Assembly (NCBI GenBank): GCA_946480465.1 | Contig: CAMLJY010000023.1 | Coordinates: 1 to 64,000 of the forward strand | Direction of reading: 5' to 3' | Source: an uncultured Burkholderiales bacterium | GTDB taxonomy: Bacteria; Pseudomonadota; Gammaproteobacteria; Burkholderiales; Burkholderiaceae | DNA length: 64,000 bases | Shown here: piece by piece, positions 48,663 to 56,955 of the stretch | Position numbering within the stretch: position 1 is the stretch's first letter | Layout of the letters: each line of letters opens with the position of its first letter | Made by a program: the position numbers and the translations under genes | The notes under the pieces: model-generated | Databases searched by the model: none | Told to the model about the DNA's origin: nothing | What the model saw: only the letters and a program-made list of their open reading frames with translations

Positions 48663-49988
48663 TCAGTGGCGCAGCGCCGGATCACCCTCGGCCGGCGGTT
48701 CCGGCCGGGCCTGCGCGGCGCAGGCCTCGTAGGCGCGCACGAACTCGCGGCCGAAGGCATCGTCGAAGGCGTCGTCCAGGTGCTCCACCAGGCGCCGGTG
48801 CGCCTGCTGCAGGCGCTGCCACAGCTGTGCCTCGCGCAGCGCGGGCATCACGCGGGCGGCGCCGTGCGGCGGATCGGCCTGGGCCTCGATCGCTGCCGGG
48901 CCGAGCTGGGTGATCAGGTCCAGCATCGCCGCGCGCATGCCGGCGGCCATCGCCAGCTGGTGCACCTGCAGGTCGTGGTTGGCCGCGCGCACCGCGGCCA
49001 CCGGCGGCAGGAAGCCGGCGCGGCCCGCGGGTTCCAGCAGCTGGCGCAGGGCCTCGTCGGTGTCGGGCGCGAACTTCAGCAGGTTGTTCTCGCGGGCGGT
49101 GATGCCGGTGCCCTTGGCGCGCAGGTGGCGCTTGGTCGATGCGCGGGCGCGCAGCAGTTCCAGCAGGCCCTCGGTTTGCGCGCGCAGCAGCGCGCCCAGG
49201 TGGCCCAGCGTGACCGCATCCAGCGCGAACGGCGTGGCGGGGTCCAGCCCGGCGCCGCGCAGGAAGGCCTGGCGCAGCCCCTGGAAGTCGGCCTGCGCCG
49301 CGGCGGCGGCATCCGCGGCCGAGGCTTCGGGGGCGGGGCGGGGCATCAGCATCGTCGGGGGCCAGGCCGGGTCGGCCGCCGTGCCGGGCGGGACGGACGC
49401 GGCCGGCGGCGTGGGCAGGGCGCCAGGGCGTGACATGGTGTCGCGCAGCGCCGGCAGCGGCGACTCGGGACCGAGCGGGTCCGGCACGGTGTCCAGGTCG
49501 AACCAGCGGTCCAGCCGCGCCGGTGGCACCGGCGGTGCCGGCCGCAGCGCCGGCGGCACCGGGCGAAAGGCGGGCGGCTGCGCGTTCGATGCCATGCCCG
49601 GCGGCGTGGCCGCGACGGTGACCGCCCGCGGATCCGCACGCGGATCCGCACGGGGTGTGGCCGCGGGCTGGTCCAGCGATTCGATCGACAGCTCGAAGCC
49701 ACCGATGCGCAGCCGGTCGCCGGCGCGCAGCACGCGCTCGCGGTGGGCGTCGACCCGCTCCTCGTTCACGATGACCGGCGAGATCGTGCTGAGGCAGCGC
49801 AGCAGCGCCTGGCCCTGGCCGTCGGACGCGATCCACGCGTGGCGGCGCGACACCAGCCGCATGCGGTCGTCGAGCACGATGTCGCAGTCCGGTGCGCGCC
49901 CGATCGTCGCGCCCGCCGTGCTGACGGCGTGCAGCACCGCGCCACCGGGAGCCCCATCGGGGCGCTGAAGAATGCGCAGCGCGATCAT
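48663..49988 (-). CDS. tagH: Type VI-associated FHA domain protein (TagH/Fha)
   Basis: This 441-aa protein has an N-terminal FHA domain (about 1-100) with GATIGRAPDCDIVLDD and VSRRHAWI, which binds phosphothreonine. After a Pro/Ala/Asp-rich linker (100-230, including DPRA tetrapeptides) comes a helical C-terminal TagH domain (QTEGLLELLRARASTKRHLR, NLLKFAPDTDEALRQLL, and AFDDAFGREFVRAYEACA). In type VI systems it is activated by the kinase PpkA and blocked by TagF. A PpkA gene is not directly adjacent; the Ser/Thr kinase at 59227 is a candidate partner but has a different ECF-linked context. Confidence 0.9.
   Translation of the reverse strand: MIALRILQRPDGAPGGAVLHAVSTAGATIGRAPDCDIVLDDRMRLVSRRHAWIASDGQGQALLRCLSTISPVIVNEERVDAHRERVLRAGDRLRIGGFELSIESLDQPAATPRADPRADPRAVTVAATPPGMASNAQPPAFRPVPPALRPAPPVPPARLDRWFDLDTVPDPLGPESPLPALRDTMSRPGALPTPPAASVPPGTAADPAWPPTMLMPRPAPEASAADAAAAAQADFQGLRQAFLRGAGLDPATPFALDAVTLGHLGALLRAQTEGLLELLRARASTKRHLRAKGTGITARENNLLKFAPDTDEALRQLLEPAGRAGFLPPVAAVRAANHDLQVHQLAMAAGMRAAMLDLITQLGPAAIEAQADPPHGAARVMPALREAQLWQRLQQAHRRLVEHLDDAFDDAFGREFVRAYEACAAQARPEPPAEGDPALRH
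49625..49660. repeat. 12-base repeats in the FHA gene linker
   Basis: Two to three copies of a GCGGATCCGCAC unit encode DPRA tetrapeptides in the linker of the FHA protein. The embedded GGATCC palindromes give a locally symmetric sequence. Confidence 0.7.
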
Positions 49989-49998
49989 GGCCGGAAGA

Positions 49999-50029
49999 TT
50001 GAACCGGAACGCGCCCTGCCGCAACCGAA
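49999..50029 (+). promoter_or_regulatory. ECF-type promoter motif, copy 7
   Basis: TTGAAC (49999-50004), 16 bases, GCAACCGAA (50021-50029), in the region between the divergent FHA and OmpA genes. The last three bases deviate from CAG. The OmpA start is 38 bases downstream. Confidence 0.62.
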
Positions 50030-50066
50030 GGCCCGTCCGCCGTTGCAGCGGATTGAGGAGATCGTG

Positions 50067-50624
50067 ATGCTGCGAGCGTTTCGGGTTGTCACCGCCGTGG
50101 CGCTGCTGGGCGCCCTGGCCGGCGCATGGGCCGACGTCACGGTGCATTACCGCGAGGGCCAGCGCATCGACCCGCAGCAAGTGCGGCAGATCCTGTCCAC
50201 CGACGCGCCGGCCCGCGGCCGCACGCGCTCCATCCGCCTGCTGGATGGCGAGGCGGCGGCCGGCGTGGGCGGGGAGGCGCCGGCGCCGGCCAGCGCCTTG
50301 TCGCTGCCGGTGCGCTTCGAATTCGATTCCGCGGCCATCCTGCCCGAGGCGCGGGACCAGCTCGATGCGGTGGCCGAGGGCATCAAGCTGCTGCCGCCGG
50401 AGCGCCGCGTGTTCATCGAAGGCCACACCGACGCCACCGGCAGCGAGGACTACAACCAGCGTCTGTCGCGCCGGCGCGCCGCCGCGGTGAAGCAGTACCT
50501 GGCGCAGCGCCACGGCATCGCACCGCAGCGCCTGCGCGAGCTGGGGCTGGGCGAGCGGCAGCCGATCGAGGGGCTGGATCCGTTCGCACCGGACAACCGG
50601 CGGGTGCAGTTCAGCGGTGGATGA
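50067..50624 (+). CDS. Periplasmic OmpA-family protein
   Basis: This 185-aa protein has a signal peptide (about 1-22, ending GAWA) and a C-terminal OmpA/MotB peptidoglycan-binding domain (about 87-185): LPVRFEFDSAAILPEARDQL, VFIEGHTDATGSEDYNQRLS, RRRAAAVKQYL and PDNRRVQFSGG. No lipobox is present, so it is probably soluble or wall-bound. GAGGAG at 50056-50061 supports ATG 50067. It has a copy of the shared promoter motif and lies at the end of the type VI-like island. Confidence 0.88.
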   Translation: MLRAFRVVTAVALLGALAGAWADVTVHYREGQRIDPQQVRQILSTDAPARGRTRSIRLLDGEAAAGVGGEAPAPASALSLPVRFEFDSAAILPEARDQLDAVAEGIKLLPPERRVFIEGHTDATGSEDYNQRLSRRRAAAVKQYLAQRHGIAPQRLRELGLGERQPIEGLDPFAPDNRRVQFSGG

Positions 50625-51163
50625 GCCACCGGGGCTGAATCGAGTGGGGGCCGCGCATGGATGGCGCGTGTGGATGGAACCCGTGGATGGGATCCGTTGA
50701 AGGACGGCGCGGGCGGCGCCGGCGAGCGGCAGCAGCCGCTGGCCAGCCGGTCAATCTTGCGCGGCCGGTGATCACGAGGTATCGTCGCGCCCCTCGATTT
50801 CCCCAGCCCTCCGTTCTGGAGCCCACCGTGCCTCGCACCATCGTCACCGCCTGAGCCGACGACTCGCGTCCTCCGCGAGGCGCCGACCCCTGCCACCACC
50901 GGGCACGCCATGGGCCCGTTGCCGGCAGTCCGGTCCGCGCCACCGCCTGAGGAAGCACGCAGCCGCAGCTTGCACCACCCGCCGGGCCGTCGCCCGCGGC
51001 GCGCTGCGGCCTGATTCCCGATCGAAAGAAGCACCCGCGGCCGCCTGCCGCCGGGCTGCTGCTTCACCGCGTTCCCGTCGTCGGTCCCCACCCCTGAACC
51101 GCGGACCCCGCCGTGGCCCGGCCCCTCGCGGGTCGGGACGGCCGGTCCGTGATGGAGACGACG
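50625..51163. other. 539-base intergenic region upstream of the RNA-repair operon
   Basis: No convincing gene lies here; a short reading at 50657-50854 has poor codon use. The stretch is unusually long for this compact window and precedes an RNA ligase operon. Short self-complementary segments occur, for example around CTCGCGTCCTCCGCGAG near 50865. It may hold a regulatory leader or a small RNA, but I saw no clear fold, tRNA or known riboswitch. Confidence 0.45.
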
Positions 51164-52066
51164 ATGCACATTCATTCACGCGATATCGCGCGCTATCCCC
51201 GCACGCCCCATCTGCAGGGCTCGCGCCTGCAGGACGGCGACGACGCGTCCGACCAGCTGCCCCTGGCGCAGCTGGCCGGCCGCTTCGTCGTGATCGAGGA
51301 AAAGATGGACGGCGCCAACTGCGGCCTGTCCTTCAGCGAGGGCGGTGAACTGCTGCTGCAGTCGCGCGGCCACTACCTCAGCGGCGGCGGCAGCGAGCGG
51401 CAGTTCAACTGGCTGAAACCCTGGGCGCACGCGCATGCGGATGCCTTGCTGGCGCGGCTGGAAGACCGTTGGCTGCTGTACGGCGAGGCGATGCATGCGA
51501 AGCACTCGGTCTGGTACTACCGCCTGCCGCACCTCTTGCTCGAGTTCGACCTGATGGACCGTGCGAGCGGCCGCTTCCTGTCCACCCGCCGCCGGCGCGA
51601 GATGCTGGCCGGCCTGCCCGTCGTCTCGGTGCCCGTGCTGTATGCGGGGCCGATGCCGACCGACCCGAAGCTGCTGTGGAAGCTGGTCTACCGCTCCCTC
51701 GCGAAAAGCCGCGACTGGCGCGCCAACTTCGAGCAGCAGGTGCGGCGGGAGGGCCTGCCGCTGGCGATGACCTGGCAGCAGACCTGCCGCAGCGACGCGT
51801 CCGAAGGGCTGTACCTGAAGGTCGAGAACGAGGACCACGTGGAGGCCCGCTACAAGCTGGTCCGCCCCGACTTCCTGCAGACCATCCTCGACAGCGGTTC
51901 GCACCACCTGGCGCGGCCGCTGCTGCCGAACCGGCTCGCCGAGGGCGTGGACCTCTACGCCCCGGTGCCGGCCGTGGGCTGGGATGCGCTGGGGCTGCAC
52001 ACCATCGGCTCGCTGGAGGAGCTGCGGGCCTTCGATCCGCAGCGTTTCATGGCCGCGATGCCGTGA
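51164..52066 (+). CDS. RNA ligase (nucleotidyltransferase superfamily)
   Basis: This 300-aa enzyme has the adenylated-lysine motif I EEKMDGAN (Lys47), a GE-containing motif III region (WLLYGEAMHAKHS, about 104-116), motif IV EGLYLKVE and motif V ARYKLVRPDF. It seals RNA nicks or breaks using ATP in three steps (enzyme adenylation, 5'-phosphate adenylation, joining). GGAG at 51155-51158 supports ATG 51164; ATG 51152 is possible. It is followed 16 bases later by an HD-kinase end-healing protein, so the pair should heal and seal broken RNA, such as tRNAs cut by toxins. Confidence 0.85.
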   Translation: MHIHSRDIARYPRTPHLQGSRLQDGDDASDQLPLAQLAGRFVVIEEKMDGANCGLSFSEGGELLLQSRGHYLSGGGSERQFNWLKPWAHAHADALLARLEDRWLLYGEAMHAKHSVWYYRLPHLLLEFDLMDRASGRFLSTRRRREMLAGLPVVSVPVLYAGPMPTDPKLLWKLVYRSLAKSRDWRANFEQQVRREGLPLAMTWQQTCRSDASEGLYLKVENEDHVEARYKLVRPDFLQTILDSGSHHLARPLLPNRLAEGVDLYAPVPAVGWDALGLHTIGSLEELRAFDPQRFMAAMP

Positions 52067-52082
52067 CGTTAGGAGAAGAACC

Positions 52083-53219
52083 ATGAACTGGAACGACCTG
52101 AAGGCGCTGGTGCCCCAGCCCGGCGCCGGCCCCGACTGGCAGCGGCTGTGCGAGGCGGTGCCGGCCCTGCGCGCGCTGGAGACCACGCCGCAGGACCCGC
52201 GGCACCATGCCGAAGGCAACGTGGGCCTGCACACCCGCATGGTGCTCGATGCCTTGCTGGGCGATGCGGCCTGGCAGGCCGCGGCCGAAGCGCGGCGCGA
52301 GGTGATGTTCTTCGCCGCGCTGCTGCACGACATCGCCAAGCCGGCGACGACCGTGATCGACCCCGTCACCGGCGCCATCGGCCAGCCCGGGCATTCGAAA
52401 CGCGGCGCCATCGATGCGCGCGTGCTGCTGTGGCGGGCCGGCATGCCCTTCGCCCAGCGCGAGGCGGTGTGCCGCATCATCGCCGTGCACCAGCTGCCGT
52501 TCTTCGTCTTCGACAGCCGCCGGGGCGAGGCACCGGAGTTCCTGCTGCGCCGCCTGTCCTGGGAGCTGGACGTCGCCGAGCTGGCCTGCGTGGCGCGCGC
52601 GGACATGCGCGGCCGGATCTGCCATGACCAGGACGGCCACCTCGCGGACATCGAGCTCTTCATCGAGCTGGCGCGCGAGCAGGGCTGCCTGGACCGGCCC
52701 TGGCCGGCCGCGGACCCGCACACCCGGCTGATGTACGCGCGCGGCATGGCCATCGACCCCGGCTATGCGCTGCACCGCGAGCCGGGCAGCCGCGTCACGG
52801 TGATGTGCGGCATGCCCGCCGCGGGCAAGGACACCTGGGTGCGCCGCCATGCCGGGGACCTGCCGGTGGTGTCCTTCGACGATGCGCGCGCGGAGCTGGG
52901 CCTGAAGCACGGCGAGAACGACGGCAAGGCCGCCCACCACGCGATCGACAAGGCGAAGGCCTTGCTGCGGGAGCGGCGGTCCTTCGTCTGGAATGCGACG
53001 CACCTGTCGGCGGAGATGCGCGGCAAGACGCTGGACCTGCTGTATGCCTACGGCGCGGCCGTGCGGCTGGTGTACCTGGAGGCGCCCGAGGCCGAGGTGC
53101 TCCGCCGCAACGCCCGGCGCGACACCACGCTGCGCAACAAGGACCTGGTCCGCATGCTGCACCGCTGGGAGGTGCCCCTGCCCTGGGAGGCGCAGGAGGT
53201 CGCGTATTTTGCCGCCTAG
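52083..53219 (+). CDS. HD phosphohydrolase-polynucleotide kinase fusion (RNA end healing)
   Basis: This 378-aa protein has an N-terminal HD domain (about 45-215) with LLHDIAKP (H82-D83) and HQLPFF, and a C-terminal P-loop kinase (about 238-378) with CGMPAAGKDTW (Walker A), FVWNAT and RLVYLEAP. In T4-like repair, a kinase adds 5'-phosphate and a phosphatase removes 3' or cyclic phosphate ends; here the HD domain would supply the phosphatase part. AGGAG before ATG 52083 gives a strong start. Together with the RNA ligase upstream it forms a compact RNA-repair cassette. Confidence 0.82.
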   Translation: MNWNDLKALVPQPGAGPDWQRLCEAVPALRALETTPQDPRHHAEGNVGLHTRMVLDALLGDAAWQAAAEARREVMFFAALLHDIAKPATTVIDPVTGAIGQPGHSKRGAIDARVLLWRAGMPFAQREAVCRIIAVHQLPFFVFDSRRGEAPEFLLRRLSWELDVAELACVARADMRGRICHDQDGHLADIELFIELAREQGCLDRPWPAADPHTRLMYARGMAIDPGYALHREPGSRVTVMCGMPAAGKDTWVRRHAGDLPVVSFDDARAELGLKHGENDGKAAHHAIDKAKALLRERRSFVWNATHLSAEMRGKTLDLLYAYGAAVRLVYLEAPEAEVLRRNARRDTTLRNKDLVRMLHRWEVPLPWEAQEVAYFAA

Positions 53220-53306
53220 CAATCCGCGCGGCGCCTTCCGCCCGAGCGGATGGACCGGCCGGTCGCCGCGGGGCGCGCCCCCGTGGCGGGCCGGGCGGCG
53301 CACCGT

Positions 53307-54641
53307 TCAGCGGTCCAGTGCCGGCCGCTTCGGGTTGAAGGTCCAGCCGGGGATCAGGTACTGCATCGCCACCGAATCGTCGCGGGCTCCCAGCCCGTGC
53401 TGCCTGTACAGCTGGTGCGCCTTCTCCACTTCCGCCATGTCCAGCTCCAGCCCCAGGCCGGGCTTCTTCGGCACCTGCACCAGGCCGCCGCGGATCTGCA
53501 GCGGCTCGCGCGTCAGGCGCTGGCCGTCCTGCCAGATCCAGTGCGTGTCGATCGCGGTGACGCGGCCGGGCGCGGCGGCGGCGACGTGGGTGAACATCGC
53601 CAGCGAAACGTCGAAGTGGTTGTTCGAGTGCGAGCCCCAGGTCAGGCCCCAGTCGCGGCAGGCCTGCGCCACGCGCACCGAGCCGGCCAGGGTCCAGAAA
53701 TGCGGATCGGCCAGCGGGATGTCGACCGACTGCAGCGACAGCGCATGCACCATCTGCCGCCAGTCGGTGGCGATCATGTTGGTGGCGGTGGGCAGGCCGG
53801 TGGCGCGGCGGAACTCGGCCATCACCTCGCGGCCCGAGAAGCCGTCCTCGGCGCCGCAAGGGTCCTCGGCGTAGGCGAGCACGCCGCGCATGTCGCGCAT
53901 CAGGCGGATGGCGTCCTTCAGCAGCCAGCCGCCATTCGGGTCCAGCGTGACGCGGGCCTGCGGAAAGCGCTCGTGCAGGGCCCGCAGGGCCTCGACCTCG
54001 ACTTCCGCCTTCAACGCGCCGCCCTTGAGCTTGAAGTCGTTGAAGCCGTAGCGGGCATGCGCCGCCTCGGCCAGGCGGACGATGTCTTCTGGCGTTAGAG
54101 CCGCCTCGTGCCGCAGGCGCACCCAGTCGTCGCCGGCGTCCGGCTCTGCGGCGTAGGGCAGGTCGGTGCGGCGGCGGTCGCCGATGAAGAACAGGTAGCC
54201 CAGCATCTCCACCGCATCACGCTGCTGGCCTTCGCCGAGCAGGGCGGCCACCGGCACCTCCAGGTGCTGGCCCAGCAGGTCCAGCAGCGCCGACTCGATC
54301 GCCGCCACCGCGTGGATGGTGGTGCGCAGGTCGAAGGTCTGCAGCCCGCGGCCGCCGGCGTCGCGGTCGGCGAAGCGCTGCTGGACCTGGCGCAGCACGG
54401 CGTGGTGCGCGCCGATCGGCTGTCCGACGACCATGCCGCGGGCGTCTTCCAGCGTCTGGCGGATCCTTTCGCCGCCGGGCACTTCGCCGACGCCGGTGCG
54501 GCCGGCGCTGTCGGTCAGGATGAGCAGGTTGCGGGTGAAGAAGGGGCCGTGCGCGCCGCTCAGGTTCAGCAGCATGCTGTCGCGGCCGGCGACGGGGATC
54601 ACCCGCAGCTCGGTGATGCGCGGGGTGGATGAGGGGGTCAT
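53307..54641 (-). CDS. gudD: Glucarate dehydratase
   Basis: This 444-aa enolase-superfamily enzyme dehydrates D-glucarate to 5-keto-4-deoxyglucarate. Visible are the catalytic KLKGG-type region ([20 protein letters not shown]), metal ligand regions VTLDPNGGW and AEDPCG, and [10 protein letters not shown] plus the catalytic His in [14 protein letters not shown], all typical of GudD. Length is normal. CGGAG precedes ATG 54641. Two copies of a LacI-family operator lie 35-70 bases upstream, and the regulator gene is next, so expression should respond to a sugar-acid inducer. Confidence 0.95.
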   Translation of the reverse strand: MTPSSTPRITELRVIPVAGRDSMLLNLSGAHGPFFTRNLLILTDSAGRTGVGEVPGGERIRQTLEDARGMVVGQPIGAHHAVLRQVQQRFADRDAGGRGLQTFDLRTTIHAVAAIESALLDLLGQHLEVPVAALLGEGQQRDAVEMLGYLFFIGDRRRTDLPYAAEPDAGDDWVRLRHEAALTPEDIVRLAEAAHARYGFNDFKLKGGALKAEVEVEALRALHERFPQARVTLDPNGGWLLKDAIRLMRDMRGVLAYAEDPCGAEDGFSGREVMAEFRRATGLPTATNMIATDWRQMVHALSLQSVDIPLADPHFWTLAGSVRVAQACRDWGLTWGSHSNNHFDVSLAMFTHVAAAAPGRVTAIDTHWIWQDGQRLTREPLQIRGGLVQVPKKPGLGLELDMAEVEKAHQLYRQHGLGARDDSVAMQYLIPGWTFNPKRPALDR

Positions 54642-54675
54642 GGGCGGGCTCCGTTCCAGCGTGGCGACGCGATCA

Positions 54676-54711
54676 GGTAGCGCTACCATCGGCGCGAATG
54701 GTAGCGCTACC
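54676..54711. promoter_or_regulatory. Two palindromic LacI-family operators
   Basis: GGTAGCGCTACC is a perfect 12-base palindrome found at 54676-54687 and again at 54700-54711, centred 24 bases apart. The central CG is the hallmark of LacI-family operators. Their position just upstream of gudD, in front of the LacI-type gene's product, suggests cooperative repression of gudD. Confidence 0.8.
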
Positions 54712-54751
54712 GTTCGGGCGCCGCAAGCCGGCGGCCGATGGCCTTTTGCGA

Positions 54752-54769
54752 CTCGCTGCGCGCAGCGAG
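54752..54769. terminator. Perfect 18-base palindrome between lacI-type gene and gudD
   Basis: CTCGCTGCG followed by CGCAGCGAG forms a perfect hairpin without loop, about 77 bases after the regulator's stop on the minus strand. No T-run follows on that strand. It may terminate or attenuate the regulator transcript before gudD. Confidence 0.4.
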
Positions 54770-54845
54770 CGGACGCGGCACCGCCCGGGGCGGCCGGGGT
54801 GGCCAGGGCCAGGGCGGCCCGGTCAGGCGTGGGTCGCGGCGGCGG

Positions 54846-55886
54846 TCAGGCGCTGTCGCGCGCGACGATGGAGAAGCCGACGTCGACGATGCGCTGCTCA
54901 GGCTCGCGGTCCTCGGCGCGTTGCACGATGAAGTCGGCGGCCTGCCGGCCGATCGCTGGCCCGTCGATGCGCACGGTGGTCAGTGCGGGGTCGGTGTCGG
55001 CGGCGAGCTCCAGGTCGCCGAAGCCGACCACCGCCAGGTCCTGCGGCACCCGCAGGCCGGCGGCGCGGGCCTCGGTCATCACGCCCAGCGCCAGCAGGTC
55101 CGAGCTGCAGAAGACGGCCTGCGGCGGCGTGCGCTGGCGCAACAGCACGCGCAGTGACTGGCGGCCGCTGCGCAGCGTCGTGGGCGCGGGCACCTCGTGC
55201 ACCGCCACTTTCGGCAGCTTCAAGGCCGCGGCCTGGGTGACGAAGGCCTCGGTGCGGCGCCGCGCGCGGTCGTCGTTGCCGGCCACCACCGCCAGGCGGC
55301 GATGGCCGCGTTGTTGCAGGAAGCGCGCCACCGCGGCGCCGACCTCGGCATGCGAGAAGCCCACCAGCATGTCGATCGGATCGGGCGCGAGGTCCCATGT
55401 CTCGACCACCGGCGTGCCGGAGGCACGCAGCCGGCGCCGCACGGTGTCGGAGTGCACGGTGCCGGTCAGCACGATGCCGTCCGGCCGGCGGCCGATGATG
55501 GCCTCGAGCAGCGCGTCCTCGCGGTTGCCGACGTAGCCCGATTGGCCCAGCATCAGCTGGTAGCCGCGCTCGGCCAGCGCTTCGGTCAGCGCCTGGACGG
55601 TGGGCATGAAGACCGGGCCGGTGATGGTGGGCACCACGGCGGCCACCAGGCGGCTGCGGCGGGAGGCGAGCCCGCCGGCCAGCAGGTTGGGCACGTAGCC
55701 GGTCTGCGCGACGGCCTCGGCCACGCGCTGGCGCACGTCCTGCGAGACCTGCTCCGGCGCATTCAGCGCGCGCGAAGCGGTGATGGGCGCGACACCCGCC
55801 AGGCGGGCGACGTCGTGCAGCGTGACCGCGCCGCTGCTGCGGCGGGTGCGGCGCCGGGGGCCGGCATCGGTGTCCATGCGCGGCAT
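54846..55886 (-). CDS. LacI-family transcriptional regulator of the glucarate operon
   Basis: This 346-aa repressor has the LacI helix-turn-helix VTLHDVARLAGVAPITASRA (about 21-40) with hinge RRSRLVAAVVPTITGPVF, and a sugar-binding domain. The N-terminal 20 residues are basic and probably disordered. It lies directly upstream of gudD on the same strand, with the paired operator between them. GntR-like gluconate repressors of this type (GntR/IdnR) respond to sugar acids; the inducer here is inferred to be glucarate or a related acid. Start may be ATG 55886 or 55877. Confidence 0.92.
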   Translation of the reverse strand: MPRMDTDAGPRRRTRRSSGAVTLHDVARLAGVAPITASRALNAPEQVSQDVRQRVAEAVAQTGYVPNLLAGGLASRRSRLVAAVVPTITGPVFMPTVQALTEALAERGYQLMLGQSGYVGNREDALLEAIIGRRPDGIVLTGTVHSDTVRRRLRASGTPVVETWDLAPDPIDMLVGFSHAEVGAAVARFLQQRGHRRLAVVAGNDDRARRRTEAFVTQAAALKLPKVAVHEVPAPTTLRSGRQSLRVLLRQRTPPQAVFCSSDLLALGVMTEARAAGLRVPQDLAVVGFGDLELAADTDPALTTVRIDGPAIGRQAADFIVQRAEDREPEQRIVDVGFSIVARDSA

Positions 55887-56204
55887 GTTAACGAGCGCCC
55901 GCGGTCGGTGCCGGGGCCGCGGCGGTCAATTCGACGGCGCGGCGGACGGGTGCCTAACGCGTGAGGTGAACGCGCTTTGCAGGACCTTGCCGCCGCACCC
56001 GCGGCGACAACCCTGCCGCTGCCAGGGATGACGCCGAAAAGGAGCGTCCTGGTAGCACCATTGCCTGCGTCGGGAATCATCAGGGTGCAGGAAGTGCACC
56101 CTCGGGCTTGTGCTGTGTCGCGCGCGGCGCCGGATGCGCGATGCTGCGGTGCAACGGTTCGCCGGACGCTCGTTTCCCGCCGCTCAACAGGAGCACCGCG
56201 GCCC
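55887..56204. other. 318-base divergent intergenic region
   Basis: No gene was recognised. A hairpin is possible at 56022-56052 (GACGC/GCGTC with CCAG/CTGG and a 4-base bulge). The region must hold promoters for the LacI-type gene (minus) and the coiled-coil gene (plus); no clear hexamers or shared TTGAAC motif were seen. Confidence 0.45.
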
Positions 56205-56828
56205 ATGTTCGATCCCTCGATCCTGATCACCGCGACACTGGCTTCGCTGCTGCTGCCGCTGATCGCGAAGCTGCTGCCCTCGCTGGGCCAGAAGCTGCTG
56301 GACTTCTTCTTCGCGGCCCAGCTGGCCGAGATGCAGGCTCGCTTCCAGCGCCAGCTGGAGGACCACAAGCTCGGCCTGCGGCGCGATCTGGAAACCCACA
56401 AGACGGCGCTCGCCCGCGAGATGGCCGAGGACCTGGAGGCGGTGAAGCACGACTACGCGAAAAAGCTGGGCGACTACCAGGCCGAGCGCCAGGCCGAACG
56501 CGAGGCGCAGGCCGAGCGGCGCAAGCTGGTCGCCATGGTCGCCGCGCGGGTGCATGGCAACGTGGTGCGGACGCTGCAGGCCCTGGACGAGGCGGAGGAC
56601 GGCACGCTGCTGTCGCACAGCGCGGACCTGCGCCGCATGGGCGTCATGCTCGGCCGGCTGGACCATGAGTTCGACGCCGCCTGCTTCGACGACGCGCAGT
56701 TGCGCGAGCACATCGCCGCCTTCGTGAAGGCCTTCGATGGCAGCGACCTGCACGACGCGGTGGCCCGCCGCCGCATCCGCGCCTCGCTGCGCGGCATCGA
56801 GGGGCTGCTGAGGGGCGCCGCGCCGTGA
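56205..56828 (+). CDS. Membrane-anchored coiled-coil protein, unknown
   Basis: This 207-aa protein has one N-terminal hydrophobic helix (ILITATLASLLLPLIAKLLP, about 6-25) and a long charged coiled coil (about 40-125, QRQLEDHKLGLRRDLETHKT and AERQAEREAQAERRK). A helical C-terminal domain (about 110-205) follows. AGGAG precedes ATG 56205. No family was recognised; similar membrane coiled-coil proteins occur as single genes in many bacteria and in some antiphage or stress operons. There are no operon partners here. Confidence 0.7.
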   Translation: MFDPSILITATLASLLLPLIAKLLPSLGQKLLDFFFAAQLAEMQARFQRQLEDHKLGLRRDLETHKTALAREMAEDLEAVKHDYAKKLGDYQAERQAEREAQAERRKLVAMVAARVHGNVVRTLQALDEAEDGTLLSHSADLRRMGVMLGRLDHEFDAACFDDAQLREHIAAFVKAFDGSDLHDAVARRRIRASLRGIEGLLRGAAP

Positions 56829-56955
56829 GCCCGTGCAGGCGCCGTCGGTGCCGGCCGGGGAGCGCCAGGCCGAGCGGAAGTGACAACAGCTGAAAGACGC
56901 GGCATGCGGCGATTGCGGCCCACCTGGCGAGGCGGCGCGGGCGGCAGCCCCGGCG

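Noticed and set aside
50657..50854. 65-aa plus-strand reading upstream of the RNA ligase
   Set aside because: Arg/Pro-rich without GC3 preference, with no ribosome binding site; not supported as a gene.
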